Notes: generated by a model not told the origin, from the sequence alone. Positions 54,702 to 62,908 are shown, counted from the first letter of the stretch. The stretch: DNA of 64,000 nt from Fusobacterium sp. (GCA_023662905.1 JAMPIJ010000001.1:110754-174753), one strand, 5' to 3'. A program made the numbers and translations.

Positions 54702-54851
54702 TCATTTAATAGCGTATAAGCTAGTCTGAATACCTGCCTGCGAGTTAATCATTCGCACGGCTTCTAACGCCTTACCTCGACGGCGTTTTGCTCCTCTTAA
54801 TATATATTTAACGCTAACGCGTTCGTTTCCAGTTGCTGTGATTTTCTTCAT
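54702..54851 (-). CDS. Small basic protein, 49 aa (easily missed)
   Basis: Not recognised. A clean reading frame starts MKKITATGNERVSVKYI and ends in LYAIK. The middle is strongly basic (GAKRRRGKALEAV), which suggests nucleic-acid contact. AAGGAG lies 9 nt before the ATG, and a hairpin follows the stop. These signals, rather than homology, are why I call it real. It is divergent from the 64-aa gene at 55017, with about 165 nt between them. Confidence 0.6.
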   Translation of the reverse strand: MKKITATGNERVSVKYILRGAKRRRGKALEAVRMINSQAGIQTSLYAIK

Positions 54852-54943
54852 CAAAAAAATACTCCTTAGTAATAAATATCTCGGTATTTCTCTTTGAAAA
54901 CTTTAGCCATTGTAACGAAATGTTAATTTGTCTTTTGAAAAAA

Positions 54944-54974
54944 GCAATTCCTTAGAAATAAATAACTTTATAAG
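54944..54974 (+). promoter_or_regulatory. GCAAT-type upstream motif of the 64-aa gene
   Basis: AAAAAAGCAATT, 16 nt, then CTTTATAAG, 42 nt before the ATG at 55017. The best match to the motif before 43109. Confidence 0.5.
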
Positions 54975-55016
54975 TATATATAGAGTATAGAAAAATTATT
55001 TATTTGGAGGATAATT

Positions 55017-55211
55017 ATGGCAGAAGTCGGAGCATTAGGCGGAGCAGGAAAAGCTGAATCTTTATGGACAAAAGCCGCAGAAGTAAAAAGAAAACCGGTT
55101 GAAGAACAAGCTGGAGGTATGACAGCATCATTTGCACCGAACGGAGCAAATTTCCTTGATACAGTTAAATCAACTTTTGGTACATCAGGTAACAACTGCG
55201 CGGGTATTTAA
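55017..55211 (+). CDS. Small Gly/Ala-rich protein, 64 aa
   Basis: Not recognised. A strong GGAGG lies 8 nt before the ATG. The product starts MAEVGALGGAGKAESLW, has a Lys/Glu-rich middle, and ends STFGTSGNNCAGI with a single Cys four residues from the end. It has no signal peptide. The polar leader-like part and short C-terminal tail resemble a peptide precursor, but no maturation enzyme lies nearby. It may equally be a small structural protein. Confidence 0.65.
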   Translation: MAEVGALGGAGKAESLWTKAAEVKRKPVEEQAGGMTASFAPNGANFLDTVKSTFGTSGNNCAGI

Positions 55212-55226
55212 CAAAATAGAATTTTG

Positions 55227-55235
55227 TGCTAAGAT
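55227..55235 (+). promoter_or_regulatory. Extended -10 promoter of coaX
   Basis: TG-C-TAAGAT ends 9 nt before the ATG at 55245, with TTAACA 16 nt further upstream. No Shine-Dalgarno. Confidence 0.5.
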
Positions 55236-55244
55236 ATCGTTGCT

Positions 55245-56018
55245 ATGATTTTAGTAATTGATATCGGAAACAGTAATATAACATTTGGAGTATTTGACGG
55301 CGACGAACTTGTTAAACGGTTCAGAGCGCCGTCAAATATTTGTGATTTAAGCCCAATTGAAGAGAACATCGGCGATTGTCAGATTGACGGTGCGATTGTG
55401 GCGTCTGTAGTGACAGGATTGGATTATGAGTATAAGCGTGCGCTCGATAAGAAATTCGACATTGATACGCTTGTTTTGACGCCTGAAACTCCGCTGAATC
55501 TGGATATCAAACTCGACAATCCGCTTGAAGTCGGAGCGGATAGGCTTGCAAACGCTATTGGTGCGTTGGAGAAATTCGGTCAGAACACAATAGTTGTTGA
55601 TTTTGGAACGGCTACAACATTTGAAGTCGTCACTAAAAAACGTGAATTTATCGGCGGTTTGATTACGACAGGACTTCACCTGCAATTAAACGCACTCAGC
55701 GCAAAGACAAGTAAGTTGCCGCAGATTGAACTTTATCCGCCTAAGCGTGCTGTTGCAACAAATACAGTTGATGCGATTTTATCAGGAATCGTTCTCGGTA
55801 ACGCGTGTATGATTGACGGAATGATTAAAAAGTTTAAGGCTGAACTAGCGCCGGAAGAGTATATTGTCGTGGCGACAGGCGGGTTCGCAAGCTTTATCGA
55901 GGGCTATATGAAAGGAAGCTTCGACTATATCATGCCTGATTTAACTCTCGAGGGGCTTCGCACAATATATTGCAATCACAAAAATTTTGCGCTAAAATCA
56001 AACCATGGCATTGGTTAG
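55245..56018 (+). CDS. coaX: Type III pantothenate kinase
   Basis: First step of coenzyme A synthesis from pantothenate, of the K-ion-dependent type that is not feedback-inhibited. The 257-residue protein has the ATP-binding DIGNSNITFGVF, the family motifs EVGADRLANAIGA and VDFGTATTFEVV, and a third near the C terminus (VVATGGFASFI). It overlaps mlaE by 14 nt. Confidence 0.96.
   Translation: MILVIDIGNSNITFGVFDGDELVKRFRAPSNICDLSPIEENIGDCQIDGAIVASVVTGLDYEYKRALDKKFDIDTLVLTPETPLNLDIKLDNPLEVGADRLANAIGALEKFGQNTIVVDFGTATTFEVVTKKREFIGGLITTGLHLQLNALSAKTSKLPQIELYPPKRAVATNTVDAILSGIVLGNACMIDGMIKKFKAELAPEEYIVVATGGFASFIEGYMKGSFDYIMPDLTLEGLRTIYCNHKNFALKSNHGIG
55993..55998 (+). promoter_or_regulatory. Internal promoter for mlaE, predicted leaderless
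   Basis: TTGCAA at 55970, a 17-nt spacer, TAAAAT, then 6 nt to the ATG at 56005. It lies inside the 3' end of coaX. Confidence 0.55.
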
Positions 56019-56814
56019 GAATATTTTAAAACAGACGGTTACATATAAGTTATTCAAGAGTATTCTTGTTAACTTAGTTGATTTTATGGAGGTAATGGGC
56101 CATATTACAACCTGTACCGGAGAATTTTTCAAGGCGCTTTTCAAGGGCGAACTCGACAGAAAAGAACTCATTAGCCAGTGCGAAAGATTTGGAATCAGTT
56201 CGCTTCCGATAACGCTTTCAGTTGTGGGAATGACGTCAGTCATTATTGTTTCGCAGATTGCGCAGGAAATGGTTAAGCAGGGCGGAGGGAACTTTGTCGG
56301 CGCGCTTGTCGCGGTTTTAATCGTGCGTGAACTCGGCGTTATTATGTCAGGTTTTGCGATAATTTCCATGATTGGCTCATCTTTGGCCTCTGAACTTGCA
56401 ACAATGAGGGTTACAGACCAGATTGACGCTTTGCAGACGTTAAAAGTTAACCCGTTTGGTTATCTTTTTGCACCGCGTGTGGTTGCCGGAATGCTTATGA
56501 TGCCGCTTGTTGTAATAATTTCGTCGCTATTTGGGATTTTAGCAGGCGCACTCACATCAGACCTTGCCGCAGGGTTGAGTTACAGGGTTTATTTTGATTC
56601 AATCTGGATAGGAATTTTTGCAAAAGACCTGTTTGTCTGTCTTGCAAAAGCTATATGTTTTGGCGGTGTAATCGCGCTTATAAGCTGCACATTCGGCTAT
56701 TACGCAAGCGGCGGGGCAAAAGGTGTCGGTATCGCGACAACCCGCGCGGTTGTTTGGTCGTTCGTCGCAATTGTAATAATTGATATGTTATTCGCGATTG
56801 CTTTCTTTTTTTAA
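56005..56814 (+). CDS. mlaE: MlaE-family ABC permease (phospholipid transport)
   Basis: Membrane subunit of the Mla/TGD-type lipid transporter between inner and outer membranes. The 269-residue protein has about five hydrophobic segments. The family's conserved core is visible: VGMTSVIIVSQ, LIVRELGVIMSGF, ASELATMRVTDQIDAL and VWSFVAIVIIDMLFA. The presence of MlaE supports a double-membrane envelope. The ATPase follows, but the MCE-domain protein (MlaD) is not in the window. A hairpin sits just after the stop. Confidence 0.94.
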   Translation: MALVRNILKQTVTYKLFKSILVNLVDFMEVMGHITTCTGEFFKALFKGELDRKELISQCERFGISSLPITLSVVGMTSVIIVSQIAQEMVKQGGGNFVGALVAVLIVRELGVIMSGFAIISMIGSSLASELATMRVTDQIDALQTLKVNPFGYLFAPRVVAGMLMMPLVVIISSLFGILAGALTSDLAAGLSYRVYFDSIWIGIFAKDLFVCLAKAICFGGVIALISCTFGYYASGGAKGVGIATTRAVVWSFVAIVIIDMLFAIAFFF

Positions 56815-56829
56815 CCGGCTGAGCCGGTT
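56813..56829 (+). terminator. Short hairpin between mlaE and mlaF
   Basis: AACCGGC-TGA-GCCGGTT, a 7-bp stem starting at the mlaE stop codon. No T run follows, so it may be an mRNA-processing or attenuation hairpin. Confidence 0.4.
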
Positions 56830-56853
56830 CCATATCGGAACATAGGTTATGAT

Positions 56854-56882
56854 TTGACAACATTGCTTTGAGGCGATAGGAT
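56854..56882 (+). promoter_or_regulatory. Promoter of mlaF
   Basis: TTGACA, 17 nt, TAGGAT, then 7 nt to the ATG at 56890. The AGGA inside the -10 box could also serve as a weak ribosome site on transcripts that start upstream. Confidence 0.6.
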
Positions 56883-56889
56883 AAAAACA

Positions 56890-57612
56890 ATGAGTATAGA
56901 AGTTAAAAATTTAGTAAAAGCGTTTGGAGAGAATAAAGTCATTGACGATGTATCGTTCAAGGTTAATGACGGTGAAATCCTTGCGATTGTCGGGTTCAGC
57001 GGCTCAGGGAAAAGTACAATTTTGAAACTTATTTCCAATCTTGTTGAAAAAGACAGCGGCGAAATCATCGCGTCCGGCGGTGATATTGCGTTTGTATTCC
57101 AGTATTCAGCGCTTTTTGATTCTCTAACGGTTTATGATAACATTGCGTTTGCGCTTCACGAACGCAAAGATTTGCGCAAGAAATACACGGAAAAAGAAAT
57201 TCGTGAGATTGTAAACGAAAAATTAGGACTCGTGGGTTTAAAAGGTATAGAAAACCTTTTCCCATCAGAGCTTTCAGGCGGTATGCAAAAGCGTGTAAGC
57301 TTTGCACGCGCAATCGTTACAGAGCCGAAAGTAATTCTCTACGATGAACCTACAGCGGGCTTAGACCCTATTGCGTCAACACTGATTGAGGATTATATTT
57401 TGCGCCTGCGTAACGAAACCGGTGCGACATCAATCGTTGTAACCCACCAGATGTCAACTATACAAAGAACAGCAGATAAGGTTATAATGTTGTATGATGG
57501 CAAGATAGTTTTCAGCGGAACCCCTGATGATCTCTGCCGTATGGATAACGAATATACAAAACAATTCGTCACAGCCTCTATCGACGGCCCGATGAAAATA
57601 ATTGAACAATAA
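56890..57612 (+). CDS. mlaF: ATP-binding subunit of the Mla lipid ABC transporter
   Basis: The 240-residue ABC ATPase that drives MlaE. Walker A GFSGSGKSTI, Q-loop VFQYSALFD, signature LSGGMQKRVSFAR, Walker B VILYDEPTAGLD and the H-loop VTHQM are all intact. LSGGMQKR is typical of the Mla subfamily. It has its own promoter in addition to any read-through from mlaE. Confidence 0.94.
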   Translation: MSIEVKNLVKAFGENKVIDDVSFKVNDGEILAIVGFSGSGKSTILKLISNLVEKDSGEIIASGGDIAFVFQYSALFDSLTVYDNIAFALHERKDLRKKYTEKEIREIVNEKLGLVGLKGIENLFPSELSGGMQKRVSFARAIVTEPKVILYDEPTAGLDPIASTLIEDYILRLRNETGATSIVVTHQMSTIQRTADKVIMLYDGKIVFSGTPDDLCRMDNEYTKQFVTASIDGPMKIIEQ

Positions 57613-57625
57613 AGGAATAGAAAGC

Positions 57626-58876
57626 ATGAATTTAGAAGAAAAAGTTTTTAATAATGAAATTATGTCGCTTGATACTTATATTATGTTTAAGTTGAAAGAG
57701 ATTACAAACCGTTTGGCACCTGAACTTACAGCACGCGGAAGAAAACCGATTTCGCTTTCAATGGGCGCACCAACTGCAAATCCGCCGGCGTATGTAATCG
57801 ACAAATTAACCGAATATCTCGCAAAACCGGGGATTCATACCTACTCAATTCCGAAAGGCGAAAAACCTTTCCGCGACGCGATTTCGGTTTGGATGAAAAG
57901 ACGTTTCGGCGTTGAAATGGACGCTGAAAAAGAAATTTTCTCACTCATTGGTTCAAAAGAGGGAATCGCAAACCTAATCAGATTTGCAACAACTCCAAAA
58001 GAAGACGAGTTTGAAAAAGACATCATACTTTGTCCTGATCCTTGCTACGCTTCATACTGGCAATTTATCAAATGTTCAGGCGCAAAAGGTTATCCGATAC
58101 CTTTGACACCTGAAAACAACTATATGCCTAATATGGACGAAGTTCTGGCAAACCTTGAAAAAGACGGTTACGACAAAAACAAGATTAAAATGGTTTTAAT
58201 TAACTATCCGAACAACCCGCTTGGCGTAAGCGCTACAAGAGAATACGTTCAAACTGTAGTTGATTTCTGCAAACGCGAAAATATTTTACTCGTTTCCGAC
58301 GCGGCGTATTCAGAATTATACTTCCGCGAAGAAGAAAAACCGTTCAGCGTCTTTGAACTTGATGGGGCAAAAGATATCGCAGTAGAATTTTTCTCATTTT
58401 CAAAACCTTATGCGACAACCGGCTGGAGATTAGGCTGGGTTTGCGGAAACGCTTCAATCGTTCAGCGTTTCGGTAAAGGCAAATCAACAATAGATAACGG
58501 TATTTTCAAAGCGCTTCAATTTGCCTGTGCAGACTTGATGAATTCACCTGAGGGTGACGCTTACATCGTCGAGGGTAACAAAAATTACGAGAAAAAACAG
58601 GCGATTATGGTAAAAGGCCTTAAAGAACTCGGCTGGCCGATTGATGATAAAAATGTTCCGCACACAACATTCTACCTCTGGCTTCCGATTCCTCGCAAAT
58701 ATGATAACGCGTTTGCGTTCTGCCAGGATTTACTAGAAAAATCAGGCATTGTAGTTGTTCCGGGAAACGCATTCGGCGCACACGGTGAGGGTTATTTCAG
58801 ACTTTCATTCGTATGTTCTGACGAGGAATTACAGGAAGTTATCGACCGTATGAAAGCTGACGGGTTCTCTTATTAA
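57626..58876 (+). CDS. Class I/II aminotransferase (LL-diaminopimelate aminotransferase-like)
   Basis: A PLP enzyme of fold type I. The ATG at 57626 has AAAGGA 9 nt upstream and gives 416 residues. The PLP lysine is in FFSFSKPYATTGWRLG. YPNNPLGVSA, VSDAAYSELYF and GKSTIDNGIF are typical, and RLSF near the end holds the carboxylate-binding Arg. It resembles LL-DAP aminotransferases and related aspartate-type enzymes; the real substrate needs a closer comparison. It lies 13 nt after mlaF. Confidence 0.88.
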   Translation: MNLEEKVFNNEIMSLDTYIMFKLKEITNRLAPELTARGRKPISLSMGAPTANPPAYVIDKLTEYLAKPGIHTYSIPKGEKPFRDAISVWMKRRFGVEMDAEKEIFSLIGSKEGIANLIRFATTPKEDEFEKDIILCPDPCYASYWQFIKCSGAKGYPIPLTPENNYMPNMDEVLANLEKDGYDKNKIKMVLINYPNNPLGVSATREYVQTVVDFCKRENILLVSDAAYSELYFREEEKPFSVFELDGAKDIAVEFFSFSKPYATTGWRLGWVCGNASIVQRFGKGKSTIDNGIFKALQFACADLMNSPEGDAYIVEGNKNYEKKQAIMVKGLKELGWPIDDKNVPHTTFYLWLPIPRKYDNAFAFCQDLLEKSGIVVVPGNAFGAHGEGYFRLSFVCSDEELQEVIDRMKADGFSY

Positions 58877-58893
58877 TATAACTTTACAATAAG

Positions 58894-58922
58894 GCAATAA
58901 TTGAATGTACCTATACTTTTAA
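58894..58922 (+). promoter_or_regulatory. GCAAT-type upstream motif of the 380-aa gene
   Basis: GCAATA, 16 nt, then CTTTTAA, before the ATG at 58957. The second element overlaps the left arm of the inverted repeat described next. Confidence 0.4.
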
Positions 58923-58950
58923 CTTATATGCAGGTAATAGTGTAGGTACA
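58906..58950 (+). promoter_or_regulatory. 12-bp inverted repeat just before the start of the 380-aa gene
   Basis: TGTACCTATACT and AGTGTAGGTACA (11 of 12 positions pair) flank a 21-nt loop. TTTTTT follows and then the ATG. It could be an attenuator, the terminator of the aminotransferase gene, or an operator. Confidence 0.5.
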
Positions 58951-58956
58951 TTTTTT

Positions 58957-60099
58957 ATGAGTGTGGAAATTTCAAAACAAATAGATATACGCTCCTATAG
59001 CGATAAGAATGGCGTCACTAAACCTGCTGTTTCTCCAAAACAACAGCAGCCAGTAGTAGATGAAGAAAAATCTAACGCGGCTAAATGGATGGTGGGTTTA
59101 ACCGCAAGCGCCGCAATTGTACTCGGTGGACTTTATGCGGCAAAACACGGTAAACTAGGCGAAAGCGCTGAAAAATGGGCTAAGAAACTTTTCGGCGAGG
59201 CTACAAAGGAAGTTCAAACAAAAGCCGGCGAAGCCACGTCAAGTCTTAAAGAAAATACCGTTCCGGCGTTAGCATTTATAACTCCGGCTTTCGTGCGAGG
59301 CAAGATTAAAAATCCAAAAATTAAACTCAACGATTTTGTTCAAGAACTCGAAAGAGCTAAATTATCATTTAACAAAATTGACATTTCACTTCCAAAACCT
59401 AAAACGAATATAAAGCTTTCAAATGCCGCTGACGATTCAAGATGGTCATTCCGCTTTGATAAAGACGGCATAATGACTTCAATTAGAAAACAGCTTTCTG
59501 ATGGCAAGGATACAGTTTACAGGTTCAAAGATGAGGTTCTATCAAGCGTAGAACACCGCTTTACAACGCCTGCAAACAAATCTCTCAGCCACGTAATCGA
59601 ATTAGATAAAAACGGCAAAGTTGAGCGTCAAATTTATAAATTTGAACTACAAGGCGGTCAAAAAGTAGATTTTGAAACGCCAAAATTTACACGTTCAACC
59701 ACACCAAAAGAAAAAGTAGAACTTACAAAGTCTACCCTTATTGAAAAAATATCTGAACACGTTTCAAAAGAAGAAGCTGCGGCTTATGTCAAGCTTCTTG
59801 ACGACGACAGCGCAACAAGCACAACAGAAATTATCCAAAACGTCATCAGATATAACAGCAAGTTTAAGACATATCAGATTAACAAGCCAGAACATATTAC
59901 AACTGCCGTAAAAACGATTAAAAATTGTTCTGCTAAAGAATTCTTAGCGCTTCTAAAAGAGGTCGCGCCTGCAAAATTTGCCAAAGTTGACGATAAAACA
60001 TTCGGCAAAACAGATTTGCTGGCAGAAATTCAGGCGCTCACGAACCGCAGTTCAATAAACGAAAACACCAAAATTCTGGATATTTTGCAGGACTTATAA
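58957..60099 (+). CDS. Hypothetical membrane-anchored protein, 380 aa
   Basis: Not recognised. After a polar N terminus of about 45 residues there is one glycine-containing membrane helix (MVGLTASAAIVLGGLYAAK), then a Lys/Glu/Ala-rich amphipathic stretch. A beta-rich domain follows (about 140-270, with FRFDKDGIMTSIRKQL). The C-terminal 100 residues are helical. The helix and its AK-x-x-K end resemble the tail of the amidohydrolase at 40.9 kb. No Shine-Dalgarno is clear; TAGG lies 10 nt before the ATG. Confidence 0.6.
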   Translation: MSVEISKQIDIRSYSDKNGVTKPAVSPKQQQPVVDEEKSNAAKWMVGLTASAAIVLGGLYAAKHGKLGESAEKWAKKLFGEATKEVQTKAGEATSSLKENTVPALAFITPAFVRGKIKNPKIKLNDFVQELERAKLSFNKIDISLPKPKTNIKLSNAADDSRWSFRFDKDGIMTSIRKQLSDGKDTVYRFKDEVLSSVEHRFTTPANKSLSHVIELDKNGKVERQIYKFELQGGQKVDFETPKFTRSTTPKEKVELTKSTLIEKISEHVSKEEAAAYVKLLDDDSATSTTEIIQNVIRYNSKFKTYQINKPEHITTAVKTIKNCSAKEFLALLKEVAPAKFAKVDDKTFGKTDLLAEIQALTNRSSINENTKILDILQDL

Positions 60100-60190
60100 A
60101 AACTTTACTAAAAATTTAATAATCCTTATTTTTATGGTATCATTCAAAAGACAATTAAAATGATATTTTTAAATTAAGGAGAAACTATTT

Positions 60191-62836
60191 ATGACAGAAA
60201 AAAGAGTTTGGCTTTTCCGCGAGGGTGATGCATCTATGAGAAACCTTCTTGGAGGAAAAGGTGCTAACTTAGCCGAAATGACTAATTTAGGCTTGCCGGT
60301 TCCACCGGGATTGACTATCACTACCGAAACCTGTATGAACTATATTAACAACGGAAACAAAATGCCTGCAGGCTTGATGGACGAAGTTAAAGCAGCATTG
60401 AAAGATGTTGAAAACCAAACAGGTAAAAAATTCGGCGACGCGACTAATCCACTTTTGGTTTCTGTTCGTTCTGGTGCTAGACTTTCTATGCCTGGTATGA
60501 TGGAAACTATCCTTAACCTTGGTTTGAACGATGAAACCGTTGAAGCTATGGTTAAATTAACTAACAACCCTAGATTCTGTTATGATTCATATAGAAGATT
60601 TTTGACTATGTTTGGTTCTGTTGCCTGGGAAATGGACAGACAAAAATATTTCGAGTCAGAAGTTGAAAAAGTTAAAGAACGCGAAGGCGTTAAAGAAGAT
60701 ACACAAGTTTCAGCTGAGGGCTGGAAATCTTTAATCCCTGTTTACAAAGCTGTTATCAAAGACGTTACAGGCAAAGAATTCCCGCAAGATCCTTATGTTC
60801 AATTGGAAGAAGCTATTGAAGCTGTATTCCGTTCTTGGAACATTCCACGTGCCGTTGCTTACAGAAACATGAACAAAATCGACCACAACTTCGGTACAGC
60901 TGTTAACGTTCAAACAATGGTATTCGGTAACATGGGCGACGATTGCGCAACCGGCGTATCTTTCACTCGTAACCCTGACACAGGCGAAAACAAATTCTAC
61001 GGCGAATACTTGACAAACGCTCAAGGTGAAGACGTTGTTGCAGGTATCAGAACTCCAAAACCTATCGCAATGTTAGAATCTGAAATGCCTGAACTTTACA
61101 AACAATACGTTGATATCGCGAAAAAACTTGAAACAGGCTACAAAGATGTTCAAGATATGGAATTCACAATCGAACGCGGTAAATTATGGATTCTTCAAAC
61201 TCGTAACGGTAAAAGAACTGCTGCTGCAGCTGTAAGAATCGCCGTTGAAATGTGCAAAGAGGGCATCATCACTAAAGAAAGAGCAATCCAATTAGTTGAT
61301 CCTTACTCAGTTTACCAAATCTTGCTCCCTTGCTTTGATAAAAAAGCAGCGGCAGAAGCACACGTTATTGCAAAAGGTGTAAACGCTTCTCCAGGTGCAG
61401 CTGTTGGTAAAATCGTATTCGATACAGAAGAAGCTGCAGAACGCGGCAACGCTGGCGAAAAAGTTATCCTTGTTCGTATCGAAACTTGCCCTGATGATAT
61501 TCACGGTATGGCAGCTGCTCAAGGTGTTTTAACCCTCAGAGGCGGCGCAACTTCTCACGCAGCAGTTGTTGCTAAAGGTATGGGTAAACCTTGCGTTTCT
61601 GGTTGCGAAGACTTGAAAATCAACCTCGAAGAAGGTACTTTGACAGGCTTCGACGGAACTGTTTACCACAAAGACGAAATCATCTCTCTTGATGGCGGAA
61701 CAGGTGTTGTAATGGCTGGCGCTGTTAAACTTGCTGAAGCTCAAATTGATGATAACTTCACAACATTCTTCAACTGGGTAAAACAAATTAAGAGATTAAC
61801 AATCGAAGCTAACGCTGATACTCCTAAAGACGTTGAAAACGCGCTTAAATTCGGCGCTGAGGGTGTTGGTCTTTGCCGTACAGAACACATGTTTATGGAT
61901 CCGGACAGACTTCCTTGGGTTCAAAAAATGATTATTGCAGGAACTCCTGAAGCTCGTAGAGAAGCTTTAGACAAACTTCTTCCTATGCAATACTCAGACT
62001 TCTACGCAATGTTCAAGGCATTAGGCGAACTTCCTATGACAGTTCGTTTACTTGACCCGCCGCTTCACGAATTCTTGCCATCTAAAGAAGATTTAATCGC
62101 TGAAGTTGCAACATTGAAAGCATTAGGCAAAGATTACAAAGAAAAAGAAGAACTTCTTCACATCGTTGAGGGGCTTTCAGAATCTAACCCTATGATGGGC
62201 TTGAGAGGCTGCCGTTTGGGCTTAACTTACCCAGAAATCAACGAAATGCAAGTTCGCGCAATCTTTGAAGCAGCTTGTGACTTGAAAAAAGAGGGCTTGA
62301 ACGTAAAACCTTACGTTATGATTCCTTTAATCGGCCACGTTAACGAGTTGAAGATTGCAAAAGAAATCTTAGAACGCGTTGCTGAAGTTGTAATGCTTGA
62401 AAAAGGCGTTAAAGTTGAGTACAAATTCGGTACAATGATTGAAATTCCTCGTGCAGCATTAACAGCAGACAAAGTTGCTGAATACGCTGAATTCTTCTCA
62501 TTCGGTACAAACGACTTGACTCAAATGACATTTGGTTACTCACGTGACGACGCTGAGGGTAAATTCCTTAAACGTTACGTAGAACAAAAAATCTTACCTG
62601 CTAACCCATTCGAAACACTTGATATCGACGGTGTTGGCCAACTCGTTGAAATGTCAATGGAAAAAGGTAAGAAAGTTAACCCTAAATTATTAGGCGGCGT
62701 TTGCGGCGAACACGGCGGCGATCCTGATTCAGTTAAATTCTGCCACAGAATTGGCTTGGATTACGTATCTTGCTCACCGTTCAGAATTCCGCAAGCAAGC
62801 TTAGCAGCAGCGCAAGCGGTTGTTGAAGCAAAATAA
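60191..62836 (+). CDS. ppdK: Pyruvate, phosphate dikinase
   Basis: Interconverts pyruvate, ATP and Pi with PEP, AMP and PPi; in anaerobes it often runs toward pyruvate in glycolysis. At 881 residues it has full length. The nucleotide domain has GGKGANLAEMTNLGLPVPPG, the phosphohistidine is in GGATSHAAVVAKGMGKPCV, and the PEP domain ends with CGEHGGDP and CSPFRIPQASLAAAQA. Codon use looks adapted to high expression. AAGGAG precedes the ATG and a strong terminator follows. Confidence 0.98.
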   Translation: MTEKRVWLFREGDASMRNLLGGKGANLAEMTNLGLPVPPGLTITTETCMNYINNGNKMPAGLMDEVKAALKDVENQTGKKFGDATNPLLVSVRSGARLSMPGMMETILNLGLNDETVEAMVKLTNNPRFCYDSYRRFLTMFGSVAWEMDRQKYFESEVEKVKEREGVKEDTQVSAEGWKSLIPVYKAVIKDVTGKEFPQDPYVQLEEAIEAVFRSWNIPRAVAYRNMNKIDHNFGTAVNVQTMVFGNMGDDCATGVSFTRNPDTGENKFYGEYLTNAQGEDVVAGIRTPKPIAMLESEMPELYKQYVDIAKKLETGYKDVQDMEFTIERGKLWILQTRNGKRTAAAAVRIAVEMCKEGIITKERAIQLVDPYSVYQILLPCFDKKAAAEAHVIAKGVNASPGAAVGKIVFDTEEAAERGNAGEKVILVRIETCPDDIHGMAAAQGVLTLRGGATSHAAVVAKGMGKPCVSGCEDLKINLEEGTLTGFDGTVYHKDEIISLDGGTGVVMAGAVKLAEAQIDDNFTTFFNWVKQIKRLTIEANADTPKDVENALKFGAEGVGLCRTEHMFMDPDRLPWVQKMIIAGTPEARREALDKLLPMQYSDFYAMFKALGELPMTVRLLDPPLHEFLPSKEDLIAEVATLKALGKDYKEKEELLHIVEGLSESNPMMGLRGCRLGLTYPEINEMQVRAIFEAACDLKKEGLNVKPYVMIPLIGHVNELKIAKEILERVAEVVMLEKGVKVEYKFGTMIEIPRAALTADKVAEYAEFFSFGTNDLTQMTFGYSRDDAEGKFLKRYVEQKILPANPFETLDIDGVGQLVEMSMEKGKKVNPKLLGGVCGEHGGDPDSVKFCHRIGLDYVSCSPFRIPQASLAAAQAVVEAK

Positions 62837-62841
62837 AACTT

Positions 62842-62871
62842 AAACGGCGGGTTTTAAACCCGCCGTTTTTT
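62842..62871 (+). terminator. Intrinsic terminator of ppdK
   Basis: AAACGGCGGGTTT pairs with AAACCCGCCGTTT and a T run follows. Its core resembles the hairpin at 6912-6932. Confidence 0.93.
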
Positions 62872-62908
62872 ATAGCAAAAATTTTTCTTTAGGGATTTTA
62901 ATCCCAAC

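Noticed and set aside
55017..55211. RiPP or bacteriocin cluster around the 64-aa protein
   Set aside because: No lanthionine, radical-SAM, YcaO, peptidase or ABC exporter gene is adjacent; only the precursor-like look remains, so it is kept as a weak finding.
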